The notes below the pieces were generated by a model that was not told the DNA's origin, did not search any database, and saw nothing but the letters and a program-made list of their open reading frames with translations. Both the position numbers and the translations under genes were made by a program. DNA of 14,221 nucleotides from an uncultured Peptococcaceae bacterium (GTDB lineage: Bacteria > Bacillota > Desulfotomaculia > Desulfotomaculales > Desulfallaceae): contig CAJYBN010000056.1 of assembly GCA_913064925.1 (NCBI GenBank), positions 1 to 14,221 of the forward strand, in the 5' to 3' direction. Positions 6,279 through 12,744 of the stretch are shown piece after piece (positions within the stretch are counted from its first letter, which is position 1; each line of letters begins with the position of its first letter).

Positions 6279-8087
6279 TTAAAGCAGCCTTTTCTTCTCC
6301 ATCAGCGTGTAGATTAGCTTGGCGGCCTGGGCCCGGGTGATGTTGTCCCGGGGGCGGAAGGTCCAGTCGGCGTAGCCCCGGAAGTACCCGGCGTTCGCCG
6401 CCGCCAGCACGTAGGGCCGCGCCCAGGGGGATATGTCCCGGTAGTCCCGGAACTTGCGGGCCAGGTTCCACAGGGTAACCCGCTGGTCCTCCATGTCCAC
6501 GGACAGCCCCGCCGCCGCGGCGATGATCTTGGCGGCCTGCTCGCGGGTGAGGGGGGCGAAATAGTTGAATACAAACCCGCCCCGGCTGTCTCTGCTCCCG
6601 TCCACGAAGCCGGCGGTGGCCGCGGCCTCGATGTACTTGACGTGCTCCCGCGGCACGTCCGTCACCTGCCCGTTCTGCTGGCGGGCGAAAGCGTACCCAC
6701 CCATGTAAAACAGGTCGCTGAATACGCCTACGTGCCGGTACTCATCCGGCACTTTCAGCCCCAGCGCCTTGGCCAGCACGGCGGTGAACTCACCGCGGGT
6801 GATTTGCACTTCTTTCCCCCGCCCGTCCACCAGCCCGAAATAGCCGGCCGAAGCGCCCGGCAGCGGGGACATGTAGCCCCTGGCCCACAGCAGTTCCACG
6901 TAAGGGCGCGCCCACCAGCTGGCGGAGAAATCGCGGAACGACCACACCCGGTTGACCGGCACATAGCGGCCGAAGCCCTGGAAGGGCACGGTGACGGCTT
7001 TGCTGCGCGGGTCCGCCCGGCCGCCCAGGTTGCGCCAGTTGCCGGCCAGCCCGTCCCGCGGGTCGAAGAACACGGTGACGGTGCGGAAAGCGGCCTCGCT
7101 CAGGTACTCGTCGCAGGGCAGGGTGATTTCCCCGCCGGGCGGGGCCGTCACGTCGCCGGCTTCGTCGTCAAAAACGCCGTCCAGGTCGTAGCCGCCGTAA
7201 TCGTCCTCCGGCTCGGGCAGGGGGGCGATTTCCACCACGTAGCCCGCGGCGGGCGCGTTCTGCACCTTATCCTCCCGCACCAGCCGCAGGGCCACGCACT
7301 GGCTGGGCGCGGAAACCCGGTCCCGGCGCAGGTAGTAGCCGTCCGGCAGCGACAGCTCCAGCCGGTCGCTGAACAGGCTGAAAGAAGTGTCCCCGGCCAG
7401 GTCCAGGGTGGCCGTGGCCCCGGCTTCGGGCAGGTTCACGAAATTGACGGTCTTGTTGACGGTAACCGTCTCCTCGTCGTCGTAGGTGATCACGAAGCTG
7501 AAGTCGTTTTCCCCCGGCTCCAGCCACACGCCGTCCAGGAAAAAGTCGCCCCGGCGGCGCCGCAGCTCCCGGCCCTCCCAGGTCACCTTTTCCGCCCCGG
7601 AGGTCTCCAGCTTGATATCCACGGGGCTGTTGTTCACCCGGATGCTCTCACCTGGCACTTCCACGCCGTCCACCAGCACCCGGGCCGTCTTGACGGTGGT
7701 GAAAGTCCACCGGTACGAACGCCTCAGCCGGTCGCCGTCTTCGTCTTTGACACTGCGGGACACTTCCACCCGGTACTCGGTGTTGTATTCCAGGGGATCG
7801 TCCGGCTCGAAGACGGCTTCCCTGGTTTCCGCGTCGTACGTGACGTCGCCGTCCACTTCGTCGCCGTCCTCGTCCTCCAGCGTGATGCCGTCTTCCACGC
7901 TGTCCTCGTCCATATCCTCGCTGAAAACCACCCTTATTTTGGCGTTGACCGGCACGCCCGTTTGGCCGTCCGCGGGGTAGTGGTCCACCACTTCCGGCCT
8001 CTCCCCCGCCTTCGCCGGGCACGCGGGCGCCAGCGCCCACAGCAGGAGCAGCGCCGCCGGCAGCGCCAGCCGCAGCAGGTACCTCAT
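6279..8087 (-). CDS. Exported Ig-like and triple SLH-domain cell-surface protein
   Basis: This 602-residue secreted protein carries a Sec signal peptide (residues 1 to ~27, RxLRLALPAALLLLW core then PACPAKAG). An Ig-like domain of the SbsA/Big_5 type follows (about 31-132, ending RWTFTTV, with very acidic D/E-rich loops). Next is an unrecognised beta-rich middle region (about 135-375). Three C-terminal SLH domains follow (about 383-445, 453-528 and 545-602), marked by the repeated ITRGEF, LTREQA and ITRAQA motifs. SLH domains bind pyruvylated secondary wall polymer, so the protein is expected on the outer face of the cell wall. The ATG at 8087 has GGAGG 6 nt upstream. The gene has its own promoter and terminator and is monocistronic. 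It could be a minor S-layer component or a sporulation/structural protein; the specific role is unknown. Confidence 0.9.
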   Translation of the reverse strand: MRYLLRLALPAALLLLWALAPACPAKAGERPEVVDHYPADGQTGVPVNAKIRVVFSEDMDEDSVEDGITLEDEDGDEVDGDVTYDAETREAVFEPDDPLEYNTEYRVEVSRSVKDEDGDRLRRSYRWTFTTVKTARVLVDGVEVPGESIRVNNSPVDIKLETSGAEKVTWEGRELRRRRGDFFLDGVWLEPGENDFSFVITYDDEETVTVNKTVNFVNLPEAGATATLDLAGDTSFSLFSDRLELSLPDGYYLRRDRVSAPSQCVALRLVREDKVQNAPAAGYVVEIAPLPEPEDDYGGYDLDGVFDDEAGDVTAPPGGEITLPCDEYLSEAAFRTVTVFFDPRDGLAGNWRNLGGRADPRSKAVTVPFQGFGRYVPVNRVWSFRDFSASWWARPYVELLWARGYMSPLPGASAGYFGLVDGRGKEVQITRGEFTAVLAKALGLKVPDEYRHVGVFSDLFYMGGYAFARQQNGQVTDVPREHVKYIEAAATAGFVDGSRDSRGGFVFNYFAPLTREQAAKIIAAAAGLSVDMEDQRVTLWNLARKFRDYRDISPWARPYVLAAANAGYFRGYADWTFRPRDNITRAQAAKLIYTLMEKKRLL

Positions 8088-8128
8088 TTGGGTCCTCCAT
8101 GTAATTGCCTATTGTTTGGTTACCCATT

Positions 8129-8156
8129 ATTATATCATCAAGCTGCTGGATGTCTA
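8129..8156 (-). promoter_or_regulatory. Predicted promoter of the SLH gene
   Basis: Minus strand: TAGACA (8156-8151; one mismatch to TTGACA), a 16-bp spacer, then a perfect TATAAT (8134-8129). The expected start gives a leader of about 35 nt carrying GGAGG before the ATG at 8087. Confidence 0.7.
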
Positions 8157-8185
8157 AACCATTAACTAAAAAGCAACAACCGGAA

Positions 8186-8276
8186 ACAACTCTCGGGCCT
8201 GCTCCCGGCGAAACCAGCTCGTCACGGGCTCAACGTCCTATCCCGGTTGGGGCCGGCGCGCGCAGGACGCGCGCGC
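8186..8276. repeat. Palindromic repeat, truncated copy 3
   Basis: The left two thirds of the 6023-6234 element can be aligned here in the same orientation. ACAACTCT is at 8186-8193, a GCTCCCGGCGAAACC block at 8201-8214, a diverged first hairpin with GTCCT at 8235-8239, and CGGTT with GGGGC. The GC hairpin at 8255-8276 reads GGCGCGCGC-AGGAC-GCGCGCGC. That is the reverse complement of the copy 1 hairpin over 22 of 23 bases, i.e. the loop is inverted. The right-hand arm (CCCGGTTTCGC and beyond) is not recognisable. It lies between the lipoprotein stop and the SLH promoter. Confidence 0.65.
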
Positions 8277-8311
8277 AACTCGCCCCGCAGGGCACGCTTC
8301 TGCACTCTGCT

Positions 8312-9868
8312 TTACTGGCCGCCGCCCTGCTGGCCGCCGCCCCCTTGGCCTTGGCCCTGGCCCTGCTGCCGCCCGCCTTGCTGGCCGCCGCTCAGGGACT
8401 CGATTTTTTTAATCTCGCCGTCAATTTGCACTTCCATGGTTTTGCCGTCCTGGGTTATGATGCGCAGCACGGTTCCTTTTTGGCCCTGCCCGCCCTGCTG
8501 GCCGCCCTGGGCTTGCTGCCCCTCCTGGCCGCCGCCGCTTCCCTGGCCCTGCTCCTGCCCTCCCTGCTGGCCGCCGCCCCCTTGGCCTTGGCCCTGGCCC
8601 TGCTGCTGCGCCGCCTTCTGCAGGTCTTTCCAGCGCTGCTGCAGCAGGTAGGCGTTGGCGGCGGTAATCAGCCGCACCGGGACAATTTGGGCGGGCACCT
8701 CGTAGTCGCCGCTGTCGAGGCGGGTGCTGTACTGCCAGTGCCCCATGCGCGCCAGGCTTACGGCGGCCTGCAGGGCGAACCGGCCCAGCATCTCGGGCTG
8801 CACGTCAACCTCGGCGTCGTGCTCGCCCTTGACCAGGGCCCGGGAGGCGTCTTCCCCGGCGCCCACGCCCGCGGTGAGTATGTTTTTCTCGTGCCCGCCC
8901 ATTTTCAGGTACTCCAGCGCCGCCGCGGCCAGGGCGCTGTCGCTGGCCAGCACCACGTCCACGGGCCGGTCGCGGCCCATGATTTCCGCCAGGGTGGCGG
9001 GGACGAGAGCCGGGTCGCGGCGGGGGTGCTCGTATACGCCCAGCACGTTAACGTCCTCCCGGCCCCGCAGCGCTGCCAGGCAGGCGGCGACGACGGCACT
9101 GTCGGCCCGGTCTTGCGGGTCGCCCCGCAGGATGACTGCATTCAGCGGCCGCCGGTCCGGCAGCTGGGCCACCACGCCGTAATCCACCGCCCGCGGTGCC
9201 TGCCCGCCCCGGGCTTGCTGCCCGCCCTGTTGACCGCCTCCGCCTCCGCCCCCGTCCTGGGCTTGCTGCCCGCCGCCTTGCTGCTGGCCGCCGCCCTGGC
9301 CTTGCTGGCCCCCGCCCCCGCCCGGGCCGCTTTCCGGGCGGATGATAGTGCCGGCCTGCGGCGCCGCCGCCCCGCCCTTTTTAGCCTCTTCCGCCCGGCG
9401 CAGCGCTTCTTCCACGAAGCGGGCCAGCAGCCGCCCGGCCATGGCGTGGTCCGCAGCTATGTAGCCGTCCACCGGGGTGTTGGCCGGCAGGTTTTCCAGC
9501 ATGAGTACCCGGATGCCGGCCCGGGCCAGCATGTCCACCAGCGCCGGCGCCTGCCCGGGGTCAACGGGCTGCAGCACCACGGCCTTCACCTTTTGCTCCA
9601 CCAGCTGCTGCACCTGCTTCTGCTGCTCCGCCGGGTCGCTGCGGGCATCCAGCCAGGTGACGCTGGCCCCGGCCTTTTTTTTCTGCTTGTCCACCACCTG
9701 CTTGATGATCTTGTTGCCGTCCCGCTGCATGTCGGCCAAAGCAAAGCCGATCTTTACCGGGGGCTCGACGGGCTTGCGCTGGGGTTCCCGGCTGCCGCAC
9801 CCGGCCGCCAGCCACGGCAGCAGCCACAGAAGCAGCAATATGCATGGAAATAGCTTGCGCCTGTTCAT
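8312..9868 (-). CDS. Substrate-binding-type lipoprotein with Gly/Gln-rich segments
   Basis: This is a 518-residue lipoprotein. The signal peptide ends in the lipobox LAAGC (Cys24), so it should be anchored to the outside of the membrane. Residues ~36-165 and ~225-405 resemble the two lobes of RbsB-like sugar-binding proteins (VKIGFALADMQRDGN, KAVVLQPVDPGQ, VDVVLASDSALAAAALEYLK). Three low-complexity Gly/Gln stretches interrupt or extend this: about 181-222 between the lobes, 421-464, and 494-518. A short beta segment (GTVLRIITQDGKTMEVQIDG, ~465-485) lies between the last two. The ATG at 9868 has GGAGG 5 nt upstream; an in-frame ATG at 9892 has none. No permease or ATPase gene is adjacent, so it is an orphan. 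The ligand is unknown, and a sensory, surface-adhesive or structural role is as likely as transport. Confidence 0.85.
   Translation of the reverse strand: MNRRKLFPCILLLLWLLPWLAAGCGSREPQRKPVEPPVKIGFALADMQRDGNKIIKQVVDKQKKKAGASVTWLDARSDPAEQQKQVQQLVEQKVKAVVLQPVDPGQAPALVDMLARAGIRVLMLENLPANTPVDGYIAADHAMAGRLLARFVEEALRRAEEAKKGGAAAPQAGTIIRPESGPGGGGGQQGQGGGQQQGGGQQAQDGGGGGGGQQGGQQARGGQAPRAVDYGVVAQLPDRRPLNAVILRGDPQDRADSAVVAACLAALRGREDVNVLGVYEHPRRDPALVPATLAEIMGRDRPVDVVLASDSALAAAALEYLKMGGHEKNILTAGVGAGEDASRALVKGEHDAEVDVQPEMLGRFALQAAVSLARMGHWQYSTRLDSGDYEVPAQIVPVRLITAANAYLLQQRWKDLQKAAQQQGQGQGQGGGGQQGGQEQGQGSGGGQEGQQAQGGQQGGQGQKGTVLRIITQDGKTMEVQIDGEIKKIESLSGGQQGGRQQGQGQGQGGGGQQGGGQ
8325..8606. repeat. 45-bp exact in-frame direct repeat within the Gly/Gln-rich gene
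   Basis: Bases 8325-8369 and 8562-8606 are identical over 45 bp, offset by 237 (79 codons, in frame). On the minus strand both encode a Gln-Gly run of the QGQGQGQGGGGQQGG type, once at the C-terminal end and once before the short beta segment. Exact DNA identity, including wobble positions, suggests recent duplication or conversion. Confidence 0.85.
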
Positions 9869-10058
9869 AATTACCTCCGGGCAGTTTAGCATTGAAACGC
9901 GACGACGCGCTGTTTTACTTATGCTTTGCCCGCCCGGGATTCTTTATTCCACGCCGCGGTGAACACGCCGCTGGCTATTACAGCCGCGGGCGCCGCAAAT
10001 TTCCTGCTCCCGGCCGGCACCGGCCCGGCGCACCCGGCCAATTTCCAATAAAAGGGAT

Positions 10059-10095
10059 AAAAAAAGCCCTCCCTGCATAGGAATTTCCTGGGGGG
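10059..10095. promoter_or_regulatory. Hairpin covering the ribosome binding site of the DUF2508 gene
   Basis: On the plus strand CCCTCCC (10067-10073) can pair with GGGGGG (10090-10095), with a 5-bp AGGAA/TTCCT hairpin nested inside (10079-10089). The G-run is part of the ribosome binding site used at 10104, so the fold would hide it. Read on the minus strand the same hairpin (with one mismatch) is followed by seven Ts (10065-10059). It could instead end transcripts running leftward from the glycosylase gene. Either use is inferred. Confidence 0.35.
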
Positions 10096-10103
10096 TGTTT
10101 TGC

Positions 10104-10439
10104 GTGGCGGCAAAAATCAAGCGGTGGTGGAACAAGCTCCTGGCCTGGCTTTTCCCGCTGAAAAGGGAGCAGCCGGGGCTGCTGGAGGCGGTGGAAGAAG
10201 CCAAAAGGGCCTGGAAACAGGCCCTGCACGATTTGCACTTCATCGACCAAAGCTTTATTGATTACACCGTGTATAACATCAACGCCGCCGAGCGGCGTTA
10301 CGTGGCGCTGCTCAAGCAGGCGCAGCGGGAGGAGGTTACTGCCTGGCCGGCCTGCCTGTGTTACCCGGGCGCGCCGGCGACCGCCGGCGCCGGCCCGGCG
10401 GAAAAAAGCATGCAGCGGGAAGGTACGGTCAACTGTTGA
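10104..10439 (+). CDS. DUF2508 (YaaL-like) small protein
   Basis: This is a 111-residue cytoplasmic protein and the only plus-strand gene. It has a basic, Trp-rich N-terminus (KIKRWWNKLLAWLF), a helical region with LLEAVEEAKRAWKQA, then IDYTVYNINAAERRYVALLKQA, which matches my recollection of the DUF2508/YaaL family pattern (IDYAIY..NA.E.RY..LLKQA). Family members in Bacillus and Clostridia sit near recR and bofA and have no established function; that context is absent here. The GTG at 10104 has GGGGGTG 6 nt upstream; an in-frame GTG at 10095 lies inside that site. The last ~35 residues are Ala/Gly/Pro-rich and unlike the family. The 3' end overlaps the convergent glycosylase gene by 11 bp. 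Confidence 0.7.
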   Translation: MAAKIKRWWNKLLAWLFPLKREQPGLLEAVEEAKRAWKQALHDLHFIDQSFIDYTVYNINAAERRYVALLKQAQREEVTAWPACLCYPGAPATAGAGPAEKSMQREGTVNC

Positions 10440-10440
10440 C
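10428..10440. other. Palindrome carrying both convergent stop codons
   Basis: GTCAACTGTTGAC is a perfect inverted repeat around a central T. It contains the TGA stop of the DUF2508 gene (10437-10439) and the TGA stop of the glycosylase gene on the other strand (10431-10429). The two genes overlap tail to tail by 11 bp, so their mRNAs share a short complementary end. Confidence 0.8.
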
Positions 10441-11013
10441 GGGCAGGCCCAGTTCCTTCATTTTGGCCTGCAGCGACTTCATATCCTCCCAGGCCTCGAC
10501 CTTGCGAGAGGGGTCCCGCAGCAGGGCGGCGGGGTGATAGGTGGCGGTGATCCAGAACCCCTTGCGCTCCGCCCACTGCCCGCGCACGCGGGTAATGCGG
10601 GCGTCCGGGCTGATAATGTGCCGTACCGCCGTGGCGCCCAGGCAGACTATGATGCGGGGGCGCACGATATCCACCTGCGCCCGCAGGAAGGGCAGGCACT
10701 TTTCCCCTTCCGCCACGGTGGGAGTGCGGTTGCCGGGCGGGCGGCACTTCACTATATTGCAAATCACGGCGTTTTTCTCCCTGCTCAGGCCCACGGCGGC
10801 CAGCATGCGGTCCAGCAGCTGCCCGGCCGGGCCCACGAACGGCCGCCCCTGCAGGTCCTCCTGTTCGCCCGGCCCCTCGCCCACGAACATCACCGGGGAG
10901 TCCAGCACTCCCTCGCCGAAAACCACGTTGGTGCGCCGGGCCGCCAGGGGGCAGGCGGTACACCGCAGGCATATTTCCTTGAGCTTGTTCCACCTGGCCA
11001 GCTTATCGTTCAT
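10429..11013 (-). CDS. Family-4 uracil-DNA glycosylase (Fe-S type)
   Basis: This 194-residue enzyme removes uracil from DNA as the first step of base excision repair. The family-4 signatures are present: GEGPGEQED (residues ~45-53), a water-activating/binding loop RPFVGPAGQLL, NIVKCRPPGNRTP, and the HPAALLR motif near 160. Four cysteines (C18, C21, C90, C106) have the spacing of the [4Fe-4S] cluster ligands seen in thermophile enzymes of this family. The ATG at 11013 is preferred, because the alternative in-frame GTG at 11055 lies within the cooT terminator. The ribosome binding site is weak: GGGA at ~9 nt, with a GGAGG 18 nt away. No own promoter is clear; read-through from cooT is possible. 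Confidence 0.93.
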   Translation of the reverse strand: MNDKLARWNKLKEICLRCTACPLAARRTNVVFGEGVLDSPVMFVGEGPGEQEDLQGRPFVGPAGQLLDRMLAAVGLSREKNAVICNIVKCRPPGNRTPTVAEGEKCLPFLRAQVDIVRPRIIVCLGATAVRHIISPDARITRVRGQWAERKGFWITATYHPAALLRDPSRKVEAWEDMKSLQAKMKELGLPVNS

Positions 11014-11044
11014 CAGCGGGTTCCCAACTTTCCTCCGCAACGGT

Positions 11045-11087
11045 AAAAAGCCCACCGGCGGCGGGCAGCCGACAGCGGGCCGGCGGG
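11045..11087 (-). terminator. Intrinsic terminator of the cooT-like gene
   Basis: Directly after the stop codon, on the minus strand, CCCGCCGGC (11087-11079) can pair with GCCGGTGGG (11059-11051) through nine pairs including one G-T. The stem is closed over 19 bases and followed by a C and TTTTT (11049-11045). A smaller inner GCCC/GGGC hairpin is also possible. This separates cooT from the glycosylase gene. Confidence 0.6.
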
Positions 11088-11279
11088 TTATTCTGTTTTC
11101 TCAAGGATAATGCGGTGATCTACCAGAGCCAGTTCGGCAATCCTGGCCTTGATCATCTTGCGGCGGCCGAAGATATCCTCCAGTACCAGGCTGTCTTCCT
11201 GGGGAGTAACCTTATCCACCATCTCCATAAACATTTCCTCTTTACCGTCTTTGCGCAGGTAAGCGTTGGCTTCACACAC
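11088..11279 (-). CDS. CooT-family small nickel-binding protein
   Basis: This is a 63-residue protein beginning MCEANAYL. CooT-family proteins are ~60-65 residues, form small beta-rich homodimers, and bind Ni(II) through the conserved Cys2. In Rhodospirillum rubrum CooT helps mature carbon monoxide dehydrogenase. The conserved core is visible: DKVTPQEDSLVLEDIFGRRKMIKARI and a final VDHRIILE. The GTG at 11279 is chosen because it places Cys at position 2 and follows GGAGGTGA at 5 nt. Longer starts would run through the ribosome binding site. The gene is monocistronic between a consensus promoter and a terminator. No CODH or hydrogenase gene is adjacent, so the client metalloenzyme is unknown. 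Confidence 0.85.
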   Translation of the reverse strand: MCEANAYLRKDGKEEMFMEMVDKVTPQEDSLVLEDIFGRRKMIKARIAELALVDHRIILEKTE

Positions 11280-11302
11280 GTAAATCACCTCCATTAAAAG
11301 AC

Positions 11303-11337
11303 AAAAAACCACACGGCCTGCCCGCGATGTACTCGCG
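11303..11337 (-). promoter_or_regulatory. Candidate attenuator in the cooT leader
   Basis: On the minus strand, hairpin A (CGCGA-GTACA-TCGCG, 11337-11323) and hairpin B (CGCGG-GCAGG-CCGTG with one G-U pair, 11326-11312) share bases 11323-11326, so they cannot form together. Hairpin B is followed within a few bases by TTTTTT (11308-11303), like a weak terminator, about 16 bases before the ribosome binding site. This is a fold reading by eye; regulation is inferred. Confidence 0.35.
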
Positions 11338-11349
11338 TTGACTGGCAAT

Positions 11350-11392
11350 GACCTTCGTGGTCGTTAAACTCGCCGCCTGAACCTCCGTGGTC
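11350..11392 (-). repeat. Repeated small hairpin motif in the cooT leader
   Basis: ACCTTCGTGGTC (11351-11362) and ACCTCCGTGGTC (11381-11392) differ at one base and are spaced 30 bp apart. Each can form a small ACC/GGT stem, and the first extends to GACC/GGTC (11350-11362). Both lie in the transcribed leader, so they could be paired protein-binding sites on RNA or DNA. Confidence 0.45.
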
Positions 11393-11403
11393 CGGTTTGT
11401 TTA

Positions 11404-11433
11404 ATTATATCGCCGGGCGCGGAGGGGTGTCAA
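11404..11433 (-). promoter_or_regulatory. Consensus sigma-A promoter of the cooT-like gene
   Basis: Minus strand: perfect TTGACA (11433-11428), an 18-bp spacer, and perfect TATAAT (11409-11404). It starts 22 bases after the stop of the PDZ-protein gene and gives a leader of about 118 nt to the GTG at 11279. It is the strongest promoter match in the window. Confidence 0.85.
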
Positions 11434-11455
11434 CCCTTCCCGGCCTCCGCAAGCG

Positions 11456-12712
11456 CTAACGAAACAAGCGGGATTTGTACCGCTCCCAGAAGCCCGCCCA
11501 CCAGCGGCCCAGGGGCCCGGCCGTGTTCACCTCCATGACCCGGTCGTCCTCACCGCCCTCGGGCACCGTTACTATGCCCAGGTATTCCTCCTGCCCGGCC
11601 CGGGGCACGATTTCCCGCCGGTAGCGCTTCTCCCGCCCGCTGATGAAGTCCACCTGCAGGGGTGGGTACACCGCGTACATGACGGCGCTCAGGTCGTCCC
11701 GCCGCCGCACCGGCACGCCGTTGACGGCCACGATGATGTCGCCGGAACGCATCCCCGCCTTCCAGGCCGGCGAGTCGGGCAGCACGTCCAGCACCATCAA
11801 ACCCCTGGGGCTGGGCACGTATACCGGCGGGTCCATCATTTCCAGCTGCCGCCCGATGTTGATGACCAGTTCGTGGCCCAGCGGCGAAAATAAGGCCGCC
11901 AGCACGCCCAGCAGCGTGGAGCGGTCGGACAGCACTGCCAGCAGCAGCAGCACCAGGCTGTAAATGGCCAGGTAGGCCGCGGACAGGCGGCTCTTCTGGC
12001 GCGGTTCCCGGGCGATGGCCATATCCCCGTAGCCCAGCGCCGCCACCACGGGAATGAGGGTGTACACGATATTGTCCGCGTCTTCCACGCCCGGCCGGAT
12101 CAAGGGCCACCAGCCGGGCATATCCACTGCTCCCGGGGGTATGTCCACTCCCACCACAAAGGCCAGGGCGGCGATGGGAATGGGCCAGAACTTCTGCAGG
12201 GCAAAGCCGCCCACCACCCGGCCGCTGCGGTCCCGGAAGAAGGAGGGCACCGCGCCCAGGTGGCCGCTGAACAATATGAGGACGCTTTCCACCATGTGCA
12301 GCACGGCCACCAGGGCCAGCACCTGGGACACGTTCACCTGGGGAAAACCGAAGAGGATGCGGGAAAGGGCCAGGATGCCGCCGGCATAGGCAAAGCAGAT
12401 GAACCTGGCGTTGATGAGCATGAGCAGCAGGGCCAGGGGCCAAATGTAAATGAGCCCCGAGCCCGTGAGGGTTACGCCGATGAGCACCATGACCAGGCTG
12501 CCTAGTAAGCCGCCCGCCAGGCCGAACAAGGTGGCAGTGGCCACTTCGTTCCAGTTGGGTTTCAGCAGCACGCCGTAAAAATGCTCGCGCATGGCGTTCA
12601 TGCGGCGGTACTGCATGCCCACCAGCAGCACCACCAGCCAGAACATGGGCTCCACCAGCAGGCGCATGATGTTGAAGGTTATCATGGGAAATATGTCGCT
12701 AAAGGGAAACAC
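11456..12712 (-). CDS. Multi-pass membrane protein with C-terminal PDZ domain (MinJ-like)
   Basis: This 418-residue protein has about seven to eight hydrophobic segments (for example near residues 17-36, 61-84, 87-105, 130-148, 172-190, 212-228 and 243-278). They are followed by a PDZ domain (~300-372, GLMVLDVLPDSPAWKAGMRS then GDIIVAVNGVPV). The arrangement and the position directly after a CtpB-like gene and before uvrBA recall Bacillus MinJ (YvjD), which bridges DivIVA and MinD at the division site. Identity as a true MinJ orthologue is inferred from layout and synteny. The GTG at 12712 follows GGGGTGA by 6 nt; a TTG at 12718 abuts that site and is less likely. The gap to the protease gene is 32 bp, so they form an operon. 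Confidence 0.82.
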   Translation of the reverse strand: MFPFSDIFPMITFNIMRLLVEPMFWLVVLLVGMQYRRMNAMREHFYGVLLKPNWNEVATATLFGLAGGLLGSLVMVLIGVTLTGSGLIYIWPLALLLMLINARFICFAYAGGILALSRILFGFPQVNVSQVLALVAVLHMVESVLILFSGHLGAVPSFFRDRSGRVVGGFALQKFWPIPIAALAFVVGVDIPPGAVDMPGWWPLIRPGVEDADNIVYTLIPVVAALGYGDMAIAREPRQKSRLSAAYLAIYSLVLLLLAVLSDRSTLLGVLAALFSPLGHELVINIGRQLEMMDPPVYVPSPRGLMVLDVLPDSPAWKAGMRSGDIIVAVNGVPVRRRDDLSAVMYAVYPPLQVDFISGREKRYRREIVPRAGQEEYLGIVTVPEGGEDDRVMEVNTAGPLGRWWAGFWERYKSRLFR

Positions 12713-12744
12713 CGTCAATCACCCCAAGCGAGGGCGCGGAAAGT

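Noticed and set aside
6642..9853. Plus-strand frames of 507 and 582 codons opposite the SLH protein and the lipoprotein
   Set aside because: No ribosome binding site or domain. The minus-strand genes have signal peptides, SLH motifs, a lipobox and proper starts.
10258..11046. 262-codon plus-strand frame across the DUF2508 and glycosylase genes
   Set aside because: It overlaps both supported genes out of frame and has no family signature.
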